Origin: Pigmentiphaga humi
Lineage (GTDB): Bacteria > Pseudomonadota > Gammaproteobacteria > Burkholderiales > Burkholderiaceae_B
Reading direction: 5' to 3'
Assembly (NCBI RefSeq): GCF_900606115.1
Contig: NZ_UWPJ01000005.1
Coordinates: 372,001 to 436,000, forward strand
DNA length: 64,000 nucleotides
The translations under genes were made by a program, and so were the position numbers. Below the pieces are notes generated by a model, which was not told where the DNA came from, ran no database searches, and saw only the letters and a program-made list of their open reading frames with translations. This document shows positions 1 to 7,835 of this stretch, piece after piece (the stretch's first letter is position 1; each line of letters opens with the position of its first letter).

Positions 1-264
1 GGCGAGTGGGACGACGGCATGCCCAACGCCAAGATCTTCAACGTGCGGCTGGAGCGGGGCGATGCCTACAAGATGCTGTCGGGCGGCGGCGGCGGCTTCG
101 GCGATCCGCGCGGCCGCGATCCCGAGGCGGTGGCCGACGACGTGCGCGAAGGCTACGTCAGCCCCGAATCGGCACGCGAACGATACGGCGTCGCGCTGAC
201 CGCGGCGGGCGAGGTGGACGCGGCCGCCACCGCTGCCTTGCGCGGGAGCGGCCGTGCCGGCTGA
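1..264 (+). CDS. Hydantoinase B/oxoprolinase-type protein, C-terminal fragment
   Basis: The open frame runs in from the left edge, so only the last 87 residues are visible. The segment GDAYKMLSGGGGGFGDP followed by RDPEAVADDVREGYVS is typical of the C-terminus of HyuB-type subunits, which with HyuA-type subunits form ATP-dependent hydantoinases, 5-oxoprolinases or acetone/acetophenone carboxylases. The next reading frame begins 11 bases before this stop, which suggests translational coupling. The substrate cannot be deduced from this fragment. Family assignment is fairly secure; the start lies outside the window. Confidence 0.8.
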   Translation, partial: GEWDDGMPNAKIFNVRLERGDAYKMLSGGGGGFGDPRGRDPEAVADDVREGYVSPESARERYGVALTAAGEVDAAATAALRGSGRAG

Positions 265-628
265 AGCCGACCTGCGCCAGGCGGCAGCGCTGCAGCGCCT
301 GTGGAACGAACTGGCGCTGCAGCACGTCGCCATGGGCGGCGGCGCGTGCGCCTGCGGCATAGGCGGCGTGGTCGTGCGCCTGCAGGATTTCGAGCGCGAC
401 ATCGTCGATTACCTGCAGGCCGAGGCGGCGCGGCTGGGCGAGCAGGAGGCCGGGGCGCTGCTGGACCGGCACGCCGCGGCGGCCGGGGCCGACGGCGCCG
501 GCCTGGCCGAGGTGCTGGGGGAACTGGCGGATCCCGCCGCCCAGGTGCCGCAGGCGGCGGCCCATTGGCTGCTGGCGCGCCTGGACCGGACGCTGACGTC
601 GTTCGCGCGCCTGCATGGCGGACGATGA
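254..628 (+). CDS. Small unknown protein between HyuB-like and CobW genes
   Basis: A 124-residue protein starting at a GTG that overlaps the HyuB-type gene by 11 bases. I do not recognise a family with confidence. It has a glycine/cysteine patch ([11 protein letters not shown], about residues 28-38) and is otherwise alanine-rich and probably helical; no signal peptide or membrane segment is seen. Its position between a hydantoinase/carboxylase-type subunit and a COG0523 metallochaperone suggests an accessory or small subunit of that enzyme, possibly metal-binding through the two cysteines. That role is inference from context only. Confidence 0.55.
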   Translation: MPAEADLRQAAALQRLWNELALQHVAMGGGACACGIGGVVVRLQDFERDIVDYLQAEAARLGEQEAGALLDRHAAAAGADGAGLAEVLGELADPAAQVPQAAAHWLLARLDRTLTSFARLHGGR

Positions 629-707
629 CGCCGGCCGCATCGCCCGGAGTGGAAGTACGCCGATTCCCGCGACGGGAGCGGCGCAACGCAGAGGTGGAGC
701 CGTTCAC

Positions 708-1745
708 ATGACACCGCAGGAAAACGACACGCGCATGCCGGTCACCGTGCTGACCGGTTTCCTGGGCAGCGGCAAGACCACGCTGCTCAACCGCCTGCTG
801 GCCCAGCCGGCGCTGGACGACACCGCCGTCATCGTCAACGAGTTCGGCGAGATCGGCCTGGACCACCATCTGCTCGAATCGAGCAGCGAAGACATGGTGC
901 TGCTGGCCAACGGCTGCATCTGCTGCACCATCCGGGGCGATCTGGTGGAAGCGTTCGCGCGGCTGCGCGAGCGGCTGGCGCAAGAGGGCCGGGCGCCGCG
1001 CCGCGTCGTCATCGAGACGACCGGCCTGGCCGATCCCGCGCCCATTCTGCACACGCTGATGAGCGAGCCGGAGGTGGCGCGCCACTACCGGCTGCGCCAC
1101 GTGGTCGCGACGGTGGACGCCTGCAATGGATTGGACACGCTCGAGCGCCATGCCGAAGCGGTCAAGCAGGCGGCCGTGGCGGATCGCCTGGTGCTGACCA
1201 AGACCGACCTCGCGCCGCCGGCCATGGCCGACGCGCTCGGCCGCCGCCTGCGCGAACTGAATCCCGGCGCGGCCATGGACCGGGCCGACGCCGCCCCCGC
1301 GGCGCTGGCCGGCTGGCTGGACACCCCGGACGATGCGGACGGCCGCGGGTTGCGCCGCTGGCTGCGGGCCGAAGCCTACGAGGCGGCGGACGCGCACGAC
1401 CACGGCCGCCACACGCACCATCACGACCGGACCCGTCATGGCGAACACATCCGTTCCTACATGGTGACGCGCGACCATCCCGTGTCCTGGACCGGCGTGC
1501 AGCGCTGGCTGGCCATGCTGGCCTCGATGCGCGGCCCGGACCTGCTGCGCGTCAAAGGCATCGTCGACGTGGCCGAGCATCCGGGCACGCCCGTGGTCAT
1601 CCACGGCGTGCAGCACATCTTCCATCCTCATGTCTTCCTGCCCGCCTGGCCGGACGGCGACCGCCGCACCCGCATCGTCTTCATCACGCGCGGCATCGAA
1701 CGCGATCTGGTCGAGGAAACCCTGAGGATCTTCGAGAACAAGTGA
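708..1745 (+). CDS. CobW/COG0523-family GTP-binding metallochaperone
   Basis: A 345-residue G3E GTPase. Visible motifs are the P-loop [12 protein letters not shown] near the N-terminus, the metal-binding [11 protein letters not shown] (CxCC), the guanine-specificity motif TKTDL, and a histidine-rich stretch ([18 protein letters not shown]) before the C-terminal CobW_C domain. Such proteins use GTP hydrolysis to deliver Zn, Co, Ni or Fe to client enzymes. The frame is open further upstream, but ATG at 708 has a purine-rich ribosome site (gaggtggag) and starts at the conserved N-terminus. Following a HyuB-type gene, it may metallate that enzyme; metal and client are not determined by sequence. 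Confidence 0.9.
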   Translation: MTPQENDTRMPVTVLTGFLGSGKTTLLNRLLAQPALDDTAVIVNEFGEIGLDHHLLESSSEDMVLLANGCICCTIRGDLVEAFARLRERLAQEGRAPRRVVIETTGLADPAPILHTLMSEPEVARHYRLRHVVATVDACNGLDTLERHAEAVKQAAVADRLVLTKTDLAPPAMADALGRRLRELNPGAAMDRADAAPAALAGWLDTPDDADGRGLRRWLRAEAYEAADAHDHGRHTHHHDRTRHGEHIRSYMVTRDHPVSWTGVQRWLAMLASMRGPDLLRVKGIVDVAEHPGTPVVIHGVQHIFHPHVFLPAWPDGDRRTRIVFITRGIERDLVEETLRIFENK

Positions 1746-1790
1746 ACCCCACCTCCCACGCGCGAAGCGCGGTGCAGCAACCATGATGAA

Positions 1791-1806
1791 AAAGGAGACA
1801 ACGTTG
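1791..1806 (+). promoter_or_regulatory. Ribosome-binding site selecting a TTG start
   Basis: AAAGGAGA at 1791-1798 lies 6 bases before TTG at 1804, ideal spacing. An in-frame ATGATG at 1783 would place the Shine-Dalgarno sequence inside the coding region, so TTG 1804 is the better start for the Bug gene. Confidence 0.6.
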
Positions 1807-2769
1807 AAACCCCTCATCCGATATCTTGCCGGCGTGCTGGCGTGCGCCGCCGCCGTGGCGGCCCATGCGCAGGCCTACCCCAACCGTCCGGTACGCGTCA
1901 TCGTTCCCTACCCGCCGGGCGGAACCGTCGACGCCGTGGCGCGCGTGTTCGCCGACAACCTGGGCCACCAGCTCGGCCAGACCTTCGTCGTCGAAAACCG
2001 CGCGGGCGCGAGCGGCTCCATCGGCAGCGAAGCGGTGGCGCGCGCGCCGGCCGACGGCTATACGCTGCTGGTCAACGCCTCCACGTTCGCGGCCAGCCCG
2101 CTGCTGCTCAAGAGCCTGCCCTACGACATCCACAAGGATTTCACGCCCATCACCAATCTCGGCGAAGTGCCCCTGCTGGTCACCGCCGCCCCGGGCGTGC
2201 AGGCAGGGAACCTGCGCGAGTTCATCGATCTGGCGCGCAAGCAGCCGGGCAAGTATTTCTTCGGCGCCTCCGCGGCGGGTTCGGCCAGCCACCTGGCCGA
2301 GGCGGCGATCAGCTACGAAGCCAAGGCCGATCTTCCCATCGTGCTCTACAAAGGCACCGGCCCGGCGCTGACCGACCTGATGGGCGGCCACATCAGCGCG
2401 GTCATCGACGCGGTGCCGTCGTCGCTGCCGCCCGTCAAGGCCGGCCGGACCAAGGCGCTGGCGGTGACCAGCAAAGAACGGCTGGCCGCGCTGCCCGACG
2501 TGCCGACCGTGGCGGAGTCGGGCCTGGCGGGGTTCGAGATGGTGTCCTGGTACGGGCTGTGGGGTCCTGCCGGCCTGCCCGCCGAGGTCGTGCGTACCTT
2601 GCGCGACGCGGTCGTCAAGGCCATCGGTTCGGCGCAGGTCAAGCAGACTTTGAGCGAGCAGGCCTTCGTCGGGAAGGGTTCGTCCCCGCGGGAATTCGCC
2701 GACTACGTACGCGCCGAGAACGCCAAATACGACAAGCTGATCAAGGCCGCCGACATCAAGATCGAATGA
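1804..2769 (+). CDS. Bug-family TTT solute-binding protein
   Basis: A 321-residue periplasmic binding protein of the Bug/TctC family, which captures small carboxylates for tripartite tricarboxylate transporters. A signal peptide ends at about AAHAQA, followed by the family pattern YPNRPVRVIVPYPPGGTVD, then VENRAGASGSIG and APADGYTLL. TTG at 1804 is chosen because a strong ribosome site sits 6 bases upstream. The gene follows cobW by 58 bases and is probably co-transcribed with it. No TctA or TctB membrane component lies nearby, which is usual for this expanded family, so the ligand is unknown. Confidence 0.9.
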   Translation: MKPLIRYLAGVLACAAAVAAHAQAYPNRPVRVIVPYPPGGTVDAVARVFADNLGHQLGQTFVVENRAGASGSIGSEAVARAPADGYTLLVNASTFAASPLLLKSLPYDIHKDFTPITNLGEVPLLVTAAPGVQAGNLREFIDLARKQPGKYFFGASAAGSASHLAEAAISYEAKADLPIVLYKGTGPALTDLMGGHISAVIDAVPSSLPPVKAGRTKALAVTSKERLAALPDVPTVAESGLAGFEMVSWYGLWGPAGLPAEVVRTLRDAVVKAIGSAQVKQTLSEQAFVGKGSSPREFADYVRAENAKYDKLIKAADIKIE

Positions 2770-2866
2770 AGGGCGCGGCGCCGCGTCCAGCGTAGAATGG
2801 CCTGCATCTTCGCCCCGTGTCCGCTTGCGCCGGCATGCGGGCACTACCCACAATGTGCAGGTGTTC

Positions 2867-3811
2867 ATGCAGACTTTCGACCGCTCGGCCAGCGTCGGCT
2901 TCGGCTTCAATCCCCTGGACCGCCTATCGGAACGCCGGGCCGACACGGATTTCGTCCAGCAGCGGCGCCGCGATCCGGCGACGCGCTTTTTCGTTCTCGC
3001 GGGCGAGGTGCCGGTGCTGCGCGTGGACTCCGCGGGGCACGATCCGCTGTTCAGCGCCCCGGAAATGGCCGCGCTGGGCGAACCTCGGCATGAGATCTTC
3101 CTCGGCAACGATCCCGATGGCCGCGCCCTGTTCGCGGTTTCGCTCGATGCCGGCCGCGCCGACGCCATCGCGTCCCTGCCCGGGCTGGAGCTGATCGACG
3201 TCCGCACCATCGCCACGCGGGAATTGTTCGAGCCGGGCGTCATGGGCGAGATCGGCGCCTCCAAATCGGTGCTGGGCTGGCACCAGCGCCATTGCTTCTG
3301 CGCCAACTGCGGCGCCGCGAGCCGGCCGTCCTGCGCGGGCTGGCGGCGCGATTGCGAAGCCTGCGGCACCCAGCACTTTCCGCGCGTCGATCCGGTCGTC
3401 ATCATGCTGGCGGTGGATGGCGAGCGCTGCCTGCTGGGCCGCCAGGCGCGCTTCGCGTCCGGCATGTACACCGCGCTGGCGGGCTTTCTCGAGCCGGGCG
3501 AGACCATCGAGGATGCGGTGCGGCGCGAGATCCACGAAGAGGCCGGCATCCGCTGCGCGGAAGTGGCGTATTTCGCGTCGCAGCCCTGGCCTTTCCCCGC
3601 CTCGCTGATGCTGGGCTGTTTTGCGCGCGCCATCGATACCGGCATCGTGCTAGACAACGACGAACTGGAAGACGCGCGCTGGTTCACGCGCGCCGAGGTG
3701 CGGCAAATGCTGGCGGACGAGCATCCGCAAGGCCTGAGCGCGCCGCGCCCGTTCACCATCGCATACCAGCTGCTCAAGGCGTATGCGGAAGAAACGGCGC
3801 CTGCGGTCTGA
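2867..3811 (+). CDS. nudC: NADH pyrophosphatase / NAD-cap decapping hydrolase
   Basis: A 314-residue NudC-type Nudix enzyme. Evidence: the zinc ribbon CFCANC...CEACG in the middle, the Nudix box GFLEPGETIEDAVRREIHEE in the second half, and the diagnostic NudC array SQPWPFPAS just after it. Members hydrolyse NAD(H) to NMN(H) and AMP and remove 5' NAD caps from RNA in the cytoplasm. ATG at 2867 gives the usual family length. The following transporter gene starts 3 bases after this stop, suggesting an operon. Confidence 0.94.
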   Translation: MQTFDRSASVGFGFNPLDRLSERRADTDFVQQRRRDPATRFFVLAGEVPVLRVDSAGHDPLFSAPEMAALGEPRHEIFLGNDPDGRALFAVSLDAGRADAIASLPGLELIDVRTIATRELFEPGVMGEIGASKSVLGWHQRHCFCANCGAASRPSCAGWRRDCEACGTQHFPRVDPVVIMLAVDGERCLLGRQARFASGMYTALAGFLEPGETIEDAVRREIHEEAGIRCAEVAYFASQPWPFPASLMLGCFARAIDTGIVLDNDELEDARWFTRAEVRQMLADEHPQGLSAPRPFTIAYQLLKAYAEETAPAV

Positions 3812-3814
3812 ACC

Positions 3815-5146
3815 ATGAAGCTCGACGCATCCAGGCTGTTCAACGTTCGCCGCGACGAGGCCCTGCCGGTCGCGCTGGCCGTCGGCTTTTTCTTCTGCGT
3901 GCTGGCGGCGCTGATGATGCTGCGTCCGGCGCGCGAGGCGCTCGGGATGCGCGGCGGACTGGACGCGGTGCGCTGGCTGTTCGTCGGGACGGCCGTGGTC
4001 ACGCTGCTGGTCAACCCGGTGTTCGGGCTGCTGGTGAGCCGGCTGCGGCGCATGCAGTTCATCGCCGTTACCTACCTGTTCTTCGCCGCCAGCCTGGCGG
4101 CCTTCTATCTGCTGATCGTCGAGGCGCCCGGAGCGATAGGCGTGGCCAGCGGACAGGTGTTCTACGTCTGGTTCAGCGTATTCAACCTGTTCTCGACCAT
4201 GGTGTTCTGGGCATTGATGTCCGACCGTTTCACGCTGGAGCAGGGCAAGCGCTTCTTCGGCCTGATCTCCGTGGGCGGCACCCTGGGCGCGATCTTCGGC
4301 CCCTGGCTGGCGTCGGTGCTGGCGCGGCCGGTGGGCACCGCCGGCCTGCTGCTGGTGTCGAGCGGCCTGCTGCTGCTTGCCTTGGTTTTGGCCTGGGCGA
4401 TCTCGCACGTGCAGCCGCGTGGCGACGCCGGCCCGGCGGTCGCGGACGAGCGCGAACGCATAGGCGGCGGCGCATGGGAAGGCGCCAAGGCGGTGCTGCG
4501 CTCGCGCTACCTGGCCGGCATCGCCGTCTACGTGATCATCCTCGCCGTCATGGCGACCTTCCTCTATTTCACGCGGCTGCAGATGGTAGCGGCGCTGGGC
4601 AGTGAACTGGACGCGCGCACCGAGCTGTTCGCCCGCATCGACATGCTGACGCAGATCGCCACGCTGGTCATCCAGCTGTTGATCGCCGGCCATCTCATGA
4701 AGCGGCTGGGCGTATCGATCACGCTGGCGCTGCTGCCGCTGACGACGCTGCTGGGCTTCGTGGGGCTGGCCATGGTGGGTTCGCTGGCGGCGCTGATCGC
4801 CTTCGAGTCGGCTTTCCGCGCGGTGCAGCGCGCCATCATGCGGCCGGCGCGGGAAACCCTGTTTACCGTGCTTAGCCGCGAGGACAAGTACAAGTCCAAG
4901 GCCTTCATCGACACCTTCGTCTACCGGTTCGGCGACGTCGCCGGCGCGCAGGTCGAAGGCGCGCTGGGCAGGCTGGGAATGGGCGTGGCCGCGATCGCCA
5001 GCGTGGCGGTGCCCCTGGCGCTGGCATGGGCCGCGCTGGCGCTGTGGCTGGGGCGCGCCCAGCAACGCGCGGCGGATGCCGGACCGGCTGCCGCGCCGAA
5101 CGACACGCATGCCGCCGTCATCCTGCAAGAAGGAGCGAAACCATGA
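3815..5146 (+). CDS. ATP/ADP antiporter-like (COG3202) MFS-type membrane protein
   Basis: A 443-residue polytopic inner-membrane protein with about 12 hydrophobic segments. Motifs such as LRPAREALGM near the N-terminus, FFGLISVGGTLGAIFGPWL in the middle and RPARETLFTVLSREDKYKSK late in the protein match the bacterial MFS-related group annotated as NTP/NDP exchange transporter-like. In free-living bacteria the substrate of these proteins is not established, so ATP/ADP exchange should not be assumed. It is tightly packed: 3 bases after nudC, and its stop overlaps the next ATG by 4 bases (ATGA). Confidence 0.8.
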   Translation: MKLDASRLFNVRRDEALPVALAVGFFFCVLAALMMLRPAREALGMRGGLDAVRWLFVGTAVVTLLVNPVFGLLVSRLRRMQFIAVTYLFFAASLAAFYLLIVEAPGAIGVASGQVFYVWFSVFNLFSTMVFWALMSDRFTLEQGKRFFGLISVGGTLGAIFGPWLASVLARPVGTAGLLLVSSGLLLLALVLAWAISHVQPRGDAGPAVADERERIGGGAWEGAKAVLRSRYLAGIAVYVIILAVMATFLYFTRLQMVAALGSELDARTELFARIDMLTQIATLVIQLLIAGHLMKRLGVSITLALLPLTTLLGFVGLAMVGSLAALIAFESAFRAVQRAIMRPARETLFTVLSREDKYKSKAFIDTFVYRFGDVAGAQVEGALGRLGMGVAAIASVAVPLALAWAALALWLGRAQQRAADAGPAAAPNDTHAAVILQEGAKP

Positions 5147-6066
5147 TTTCACGCCGCGATTGCCTCAAGCTGGGACTGGCCGCGGGGGCCGCCGCGCGCG
5201 CATGGCCGGCCGCTGCCGCCGAGCCCTTGATCACGCGCGCCATCCCCAGGACGGGCGAACGCCTGCCGGTGGTCGGCCTGGGCAGTTCCGCCACGTTCTC
5301 CAGCACCGCCGCCGGCGAGGAGAAACAGCGCCTGCGCGAGGTATTCGAGGCCATGCTCGCCCAGGGCGGGACGGTCTTCGATACCGCGCCGGGGTACGGC
5401 GCCTCGGAAGAAGTGGCCGGGCAGATCGCGCGCGATACCGGCATGGCGGCCAAGCTGTTCTGGGCCACCAAGCTGAACGTGGCGCAGGGCGGCACGGCCG
5501 ACCCGGCCCGGGCCCGCGCCCAGCTCGACGCCTCGTTCCAGCGCGTGGGCAAGACGCCCATCGACCTGATCCAGGTCCACAACATGGGCGACGTTCCCAG
5601 GCAGTTCGGCCTGCTCAAGGAACTGCGGGAGCAGAAGCGCATACGCTATGCCGGCGTCACCACGACCTTCCCGCGACAGTACGACATGCTCGAGCAGGCC
5701 ATGCGCGCCGAGCCGCTGGATTTCATCGGCGTGGACTACGCCATCGACAACCGCGTGATGGAAGAACGCATCCTGCCCCTGGCCGCCGACCGCGGCATCG
5801 CCGTGCTGGCCTATGCGCCCTTCGGCCGCACCCGGCTGTGGGACAAGGTGCGCGGCCACGAGGTGCCGCCGTGGGCGGCCGAGATCGGCATCCGTTCGTG
5901 GGCGCAATTCTTCCTGAAATTCGTGGTGGCCCATCCCGCGATCACCTGCGCCACGCCCGCCACCAGCCGCGCGGCCAACGCCATCGACAACCTGGGCGCG
6001 GCGCGCGGCGAGCTGCCCGATCGCGCGATGCGCGAACGCATGGCCGCGCACATCGAGAAGCTGTAG
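5143..6066 (+). CDS. Tat-exported aldo/keto reductase
   Basis: A 307-residue aldo/keto reductase. The N-terminus MISRRDCLKLGLAAGAAARA is a twin-arginine signal ending near AAAAEP, so a periplasmic enzyme exported folded is likely. The catalytic tetrad of the family is recognisable: Asp and Tyr in VFDTAPGYG, Lys in FWATKLN, His in IQVHNMGD. ATG at 5143 has AAGGAG about 8 bases upstream and overlaps the stop of the preceding transporter by 4 bases. Substrate unknown; physiological partner not evident. Confidence 0.88.
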   Translation: MISRRDCLKLGLAAGAAARAWPAAAAEPLITRAIPRTGERLPVVGLGSSATFSSTAAGEEKQRLREVFEAMLAQGGTVFDTAPGYGASEEVAGQIARDTGMAAKLFWATKLNVAQGGTADPARARAQLDASFQRVGKTPIDLIQVHNMGDVPRQFGLLKELREQKRIRYAGVTTTFPRQYDMLEQAMRAEPLDFIGVDYAIDNRVMEERILPLAADRGIAVLAYAPFGRTRLWDKVRGHEVPPWAAEIGIRSWAQFFLKFVVAHPAITCATPATSRAANAIDNLGAARGELPDRAMRERMAAHIEKL

Positions 6067-6075
6067 CCGCGGGGT

Positions 6076-6091
6076 CGCTGCTTGCGCAGCG
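6076..6091. terminator. Short hairpin between convergent genes
   Basis: CGCTGC and GCAGCG form a 6-bp stem with a TTGC loop in the 37-bp gap between the convergent aldo/keto reductase and HD-GYP genes. There is no T-run, so intrinsic termination is uncertain. Confidence 0.3.
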
Positions 6092-6103
6092 GGCCGCCGC
6101 CGG

Positions 6104-6706
6104 TCAGGCGCCCCGGAACACGCCCATGTCGGGGCGCTCCATCAATCGGGCGAACTCGTCGAAAAGCCGGGGATCGTTCTTGCTGCCGCGCTCGCCGAGC
6201 AGGATCTCCATGATCTCGTGGTGGGTGCGCGCGTGCTGGTAGGGGCGTACCGAAGCCATGGCGTCGTAGCTGTCGGCCAGGCTCACGATGCGCGCCAGCA
6301 GCGGGATCTGCTCGCCGTGCAGTCCGTCGGGATAGCCGCTGCCGTCGAAGGACTCATGGTGGTGGCGAATGGCCGCGGCGGCGAGATCTGCATTGTCGTC
6401 CGCCGCGGCCGCGAACATCTGCTCGCCCAATTCGGCATGGCGCATCATGACGTCGCGCTCGGCCGCATCCAGCCTGCCGGGCTTGAACAGGATGTCGTCG
6501 GGGACCTGGATCTTGCCGATGTCGTGAAAAGAAGCGGCCTGCCGCAGCTGGAGGATTTCCCCTTGGGGCAGGCCGCAGGCCAGTCCGAGTTCCTGGGCGA
6601 GGCGGCCGACGCGGCCGCTGTGGTCATACGTGTGATGGCAGCGTTCCTGGAGGGCATGGCATAACTCCGGGAGCGAGGAAAGCGGGGTACTGGGTGGAAC
6701 GGGCAT
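6104..6706 (-). CDS. Stand-alone HD-GYP domain phosphodiesterase
   Basis: A 200-residue protein that is essentially one HD-GYP domain. All key motifs are present in order: a His in THTYDHSGR-like context, HDIGKIQVPDD, the HH pair in IRHHHESFDGSGYPDGLHGE, and IVSLADSYDAM. HD-GYP enzymes hydrolyse cyclic di-GMP or related dinucleotides in the cytoplasm. No receiver, PAS or membrane domain is fused, so its input signal is unknown. It is convergent with the aldo/keto reductase gene and divergent from a LysR gene 121 bases away. Confidence 0.9.
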   Translation of the reverse strand: MPVPPSTPLSSLPELCHALQERCHHTYDHSGRVGRLAQELGLACGLPQGEILQLRQAASFHDIGKIQVPDDILFKPGRLDAAERDVMMRHAELGEQMFAAAADDNADLAAAAIRHHHESFDGSGYPDGLHGEQIPLLARIVSLADSYDAMASVRPYQHARTHHEIMEILLGERGSKNDPRLFDEFARLMERPDMGVFRGA

Positions 6707-6827
6707 GTCCGGATTCTAAAACCTGGCAGGACACATGCGATAGGATAGGGCGATATTTTTCGCATCCCGCTACGCCTGTGCCCGGCGAACGCGCTGGAGT
6801 CCGACGCCCAACACCGGCCTTTTTTGC

Positions 6828-7709
6828 ATGAACAAACGCATTCTCGCTCCGTTGAATCCTCTGCGGGCCTTCGAGGCCGCCGCGCGCCTCGGCGGCTTTA
6901 CCGCCGCGGGCGAAGAACTGAGCGTGACCCAGGTGGCGATCAGCCGCCAGGTCCGGACCTTGGAGGATTACCTCGGCGTGGAGCTGTTCGTGCGCAGCGC
7001 ACGCTCGATCAAGCTCACCAAGGCCGGCGCCAGGCTGTATCCCGCCATCAGCCGGGCCATGGATGAAATCGCGGTCGCGACCGCGCAGGTCAGCAAGCGC
7101 GGCCGCACGGAAATGTTGGCCATCCAGGCGTATTCGACCTTCGCGCAATGCTGGCTGATCCGGCGCCTGCCGGATTTCCACGACGCCCATCCCAACGTCG
7201 AGGTGCGCCTGTCGTCGCCCCCGCTCGACCGCTCCGCCGCCGCCGAGGACGTGGACGCTTCGATTCATTTCGGCGTGCCCAGCGGCCTGAACCTGGCGGC
7301 CGACTTCCTGGCGCCGATCGAACTGATGCCGGTGATGAGTCCCGCGCTGCTTGCGCGCCATGGCCGCAATCCGCCGGACCTGGCGCGGCTGACGCTGCTG
7401 CATTCCCTGGCCCGGCCGCGCGACTGGTCGGTATGGCTCGATGCCGCCGGCGTGCGCAGCCGGGATGCCTATAAAGGACACCGCTTCGAAAGCTCGGCCA
7501 TGGCCTACGAGGCGGCCATCCAGGGGGTGGGCGTGGCGCTCGGCGTGCGGGTGCTGGTCGAATCTTATCTCGAGTCAGGCGTGCTGGTCGCGCCCTTTTC
7601 CTACGTGCACAAGATGGACGGCGGGTACTACCTGGTGCGCGAGGCCGACCGGCCGATGTCGCGCGCGCTGCGCCAGTTCCGCCAATGGCTGCTGGCCCGG
7701 CTGGCCTGA
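6828..7709 (+). CDS. LysR-type transcriptional regulator (GcvA-like)
   Basis: A 293-residue LTTR with the N-terminal winged helix PLNPLRAFEAAARLGGFTAAGEEL followed by SVTQVAISRQVRTLEDYLGVELFVR, and a periplasmic-binding-protein-like effector domain with a C-terminal GVLVAPF segment typical of the GcvA/AmpR branch. It precedes the PrpF-Bug-MFS genes on the same strand, and two perfect palindromes lie between it and prpF (7710-7730, 7744-7759), so it is the obvious candidate regulator of that set. The inducer is unknown. Confidence 0.9.
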   Translation: MNKRILAPLNPLRAFEAAARLGGFTAAGEELSVTQVAISRQVRTLEDYLGVELFVRSARSIKLTKAGARLYPAISRAMDEIAVATAQVSKRGRTEMLAIQAYSTFAQCWLIRRLPDFHDAHPNVEVRLSSPPLDRSAAAEDVDASIHFGVPSGLNLAADFLAPIELMPVMSPALLARHGRNPPDLARLTLLHSLARPRDWSVWLDAAGVRSRDAYKGHRFESSAMAYEAAIQGVGVALGVRVLVESYLESGVLVAPFSYVHKMDGGYYLVREADRPMSRALRQFRQWLLARLA

Positions 7710-7730
7710 TGGCCAATAAAAGATTGGCCA
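7710..7730. promoter_or_regulatory. Perfect inverted repeat after LysR stop
   Basis: TGGCCAAT and ATTGGCCA form an 8-bp perfect dyad around AAAAG, directly after the LysR stop. No T-run follows, so it may be an operator rather than, or as well as, a terminator. Confidence 0.5.
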
Positions 7731-7743
7731 AAGCCGCCTGAAA

Positions 7744-7759
7744 AGTTGCTTTTGCAACT
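7744..7759. promoter_or_regulatory. Candidate LysR operator upstream of prpF-like gene
   Basis: AGTTGC-TTTT-GCAACT is a perfect 16-bp palindrome containing the TTGC-N4-GCAA core, which fits the T-N11-A style of LysR-type sites. It lies 77 bases before the PrpF start, where an activator would bind. The assignment is by pattern and position only. Confidence 0.45.
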
Positions 7760-7835
7760 ACTTGGATTGCGCCAGAATCTCGCTCCTCATTGAGAACGCC
7801 TGCAAAGGGCGGCGGAAAGCAAGAGGAGCAGGACC

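Noticed and set aside
153-1817. 554-residue minus-strand open frame
   Set aside because: Antisense to the CobW gene; high GC leaves long stop-free shadows. Its translation is low-complexity Arg/Pro/His-rich with no family pattern.
1684-4062. 792-residue minus-strand open frame
   Set aside because: Runs antisense across the Bug, nudC and transporter genes, all of which have clear families; composition is Ser/Arg-rich as expected for a shadow frame.
3815-5146. True parasite-type ATP/ADP translocase
   Set aside because: Only the MFS-like relative group in free-living bacteria is matched; no evidence for nucleotide parasitism in this context.
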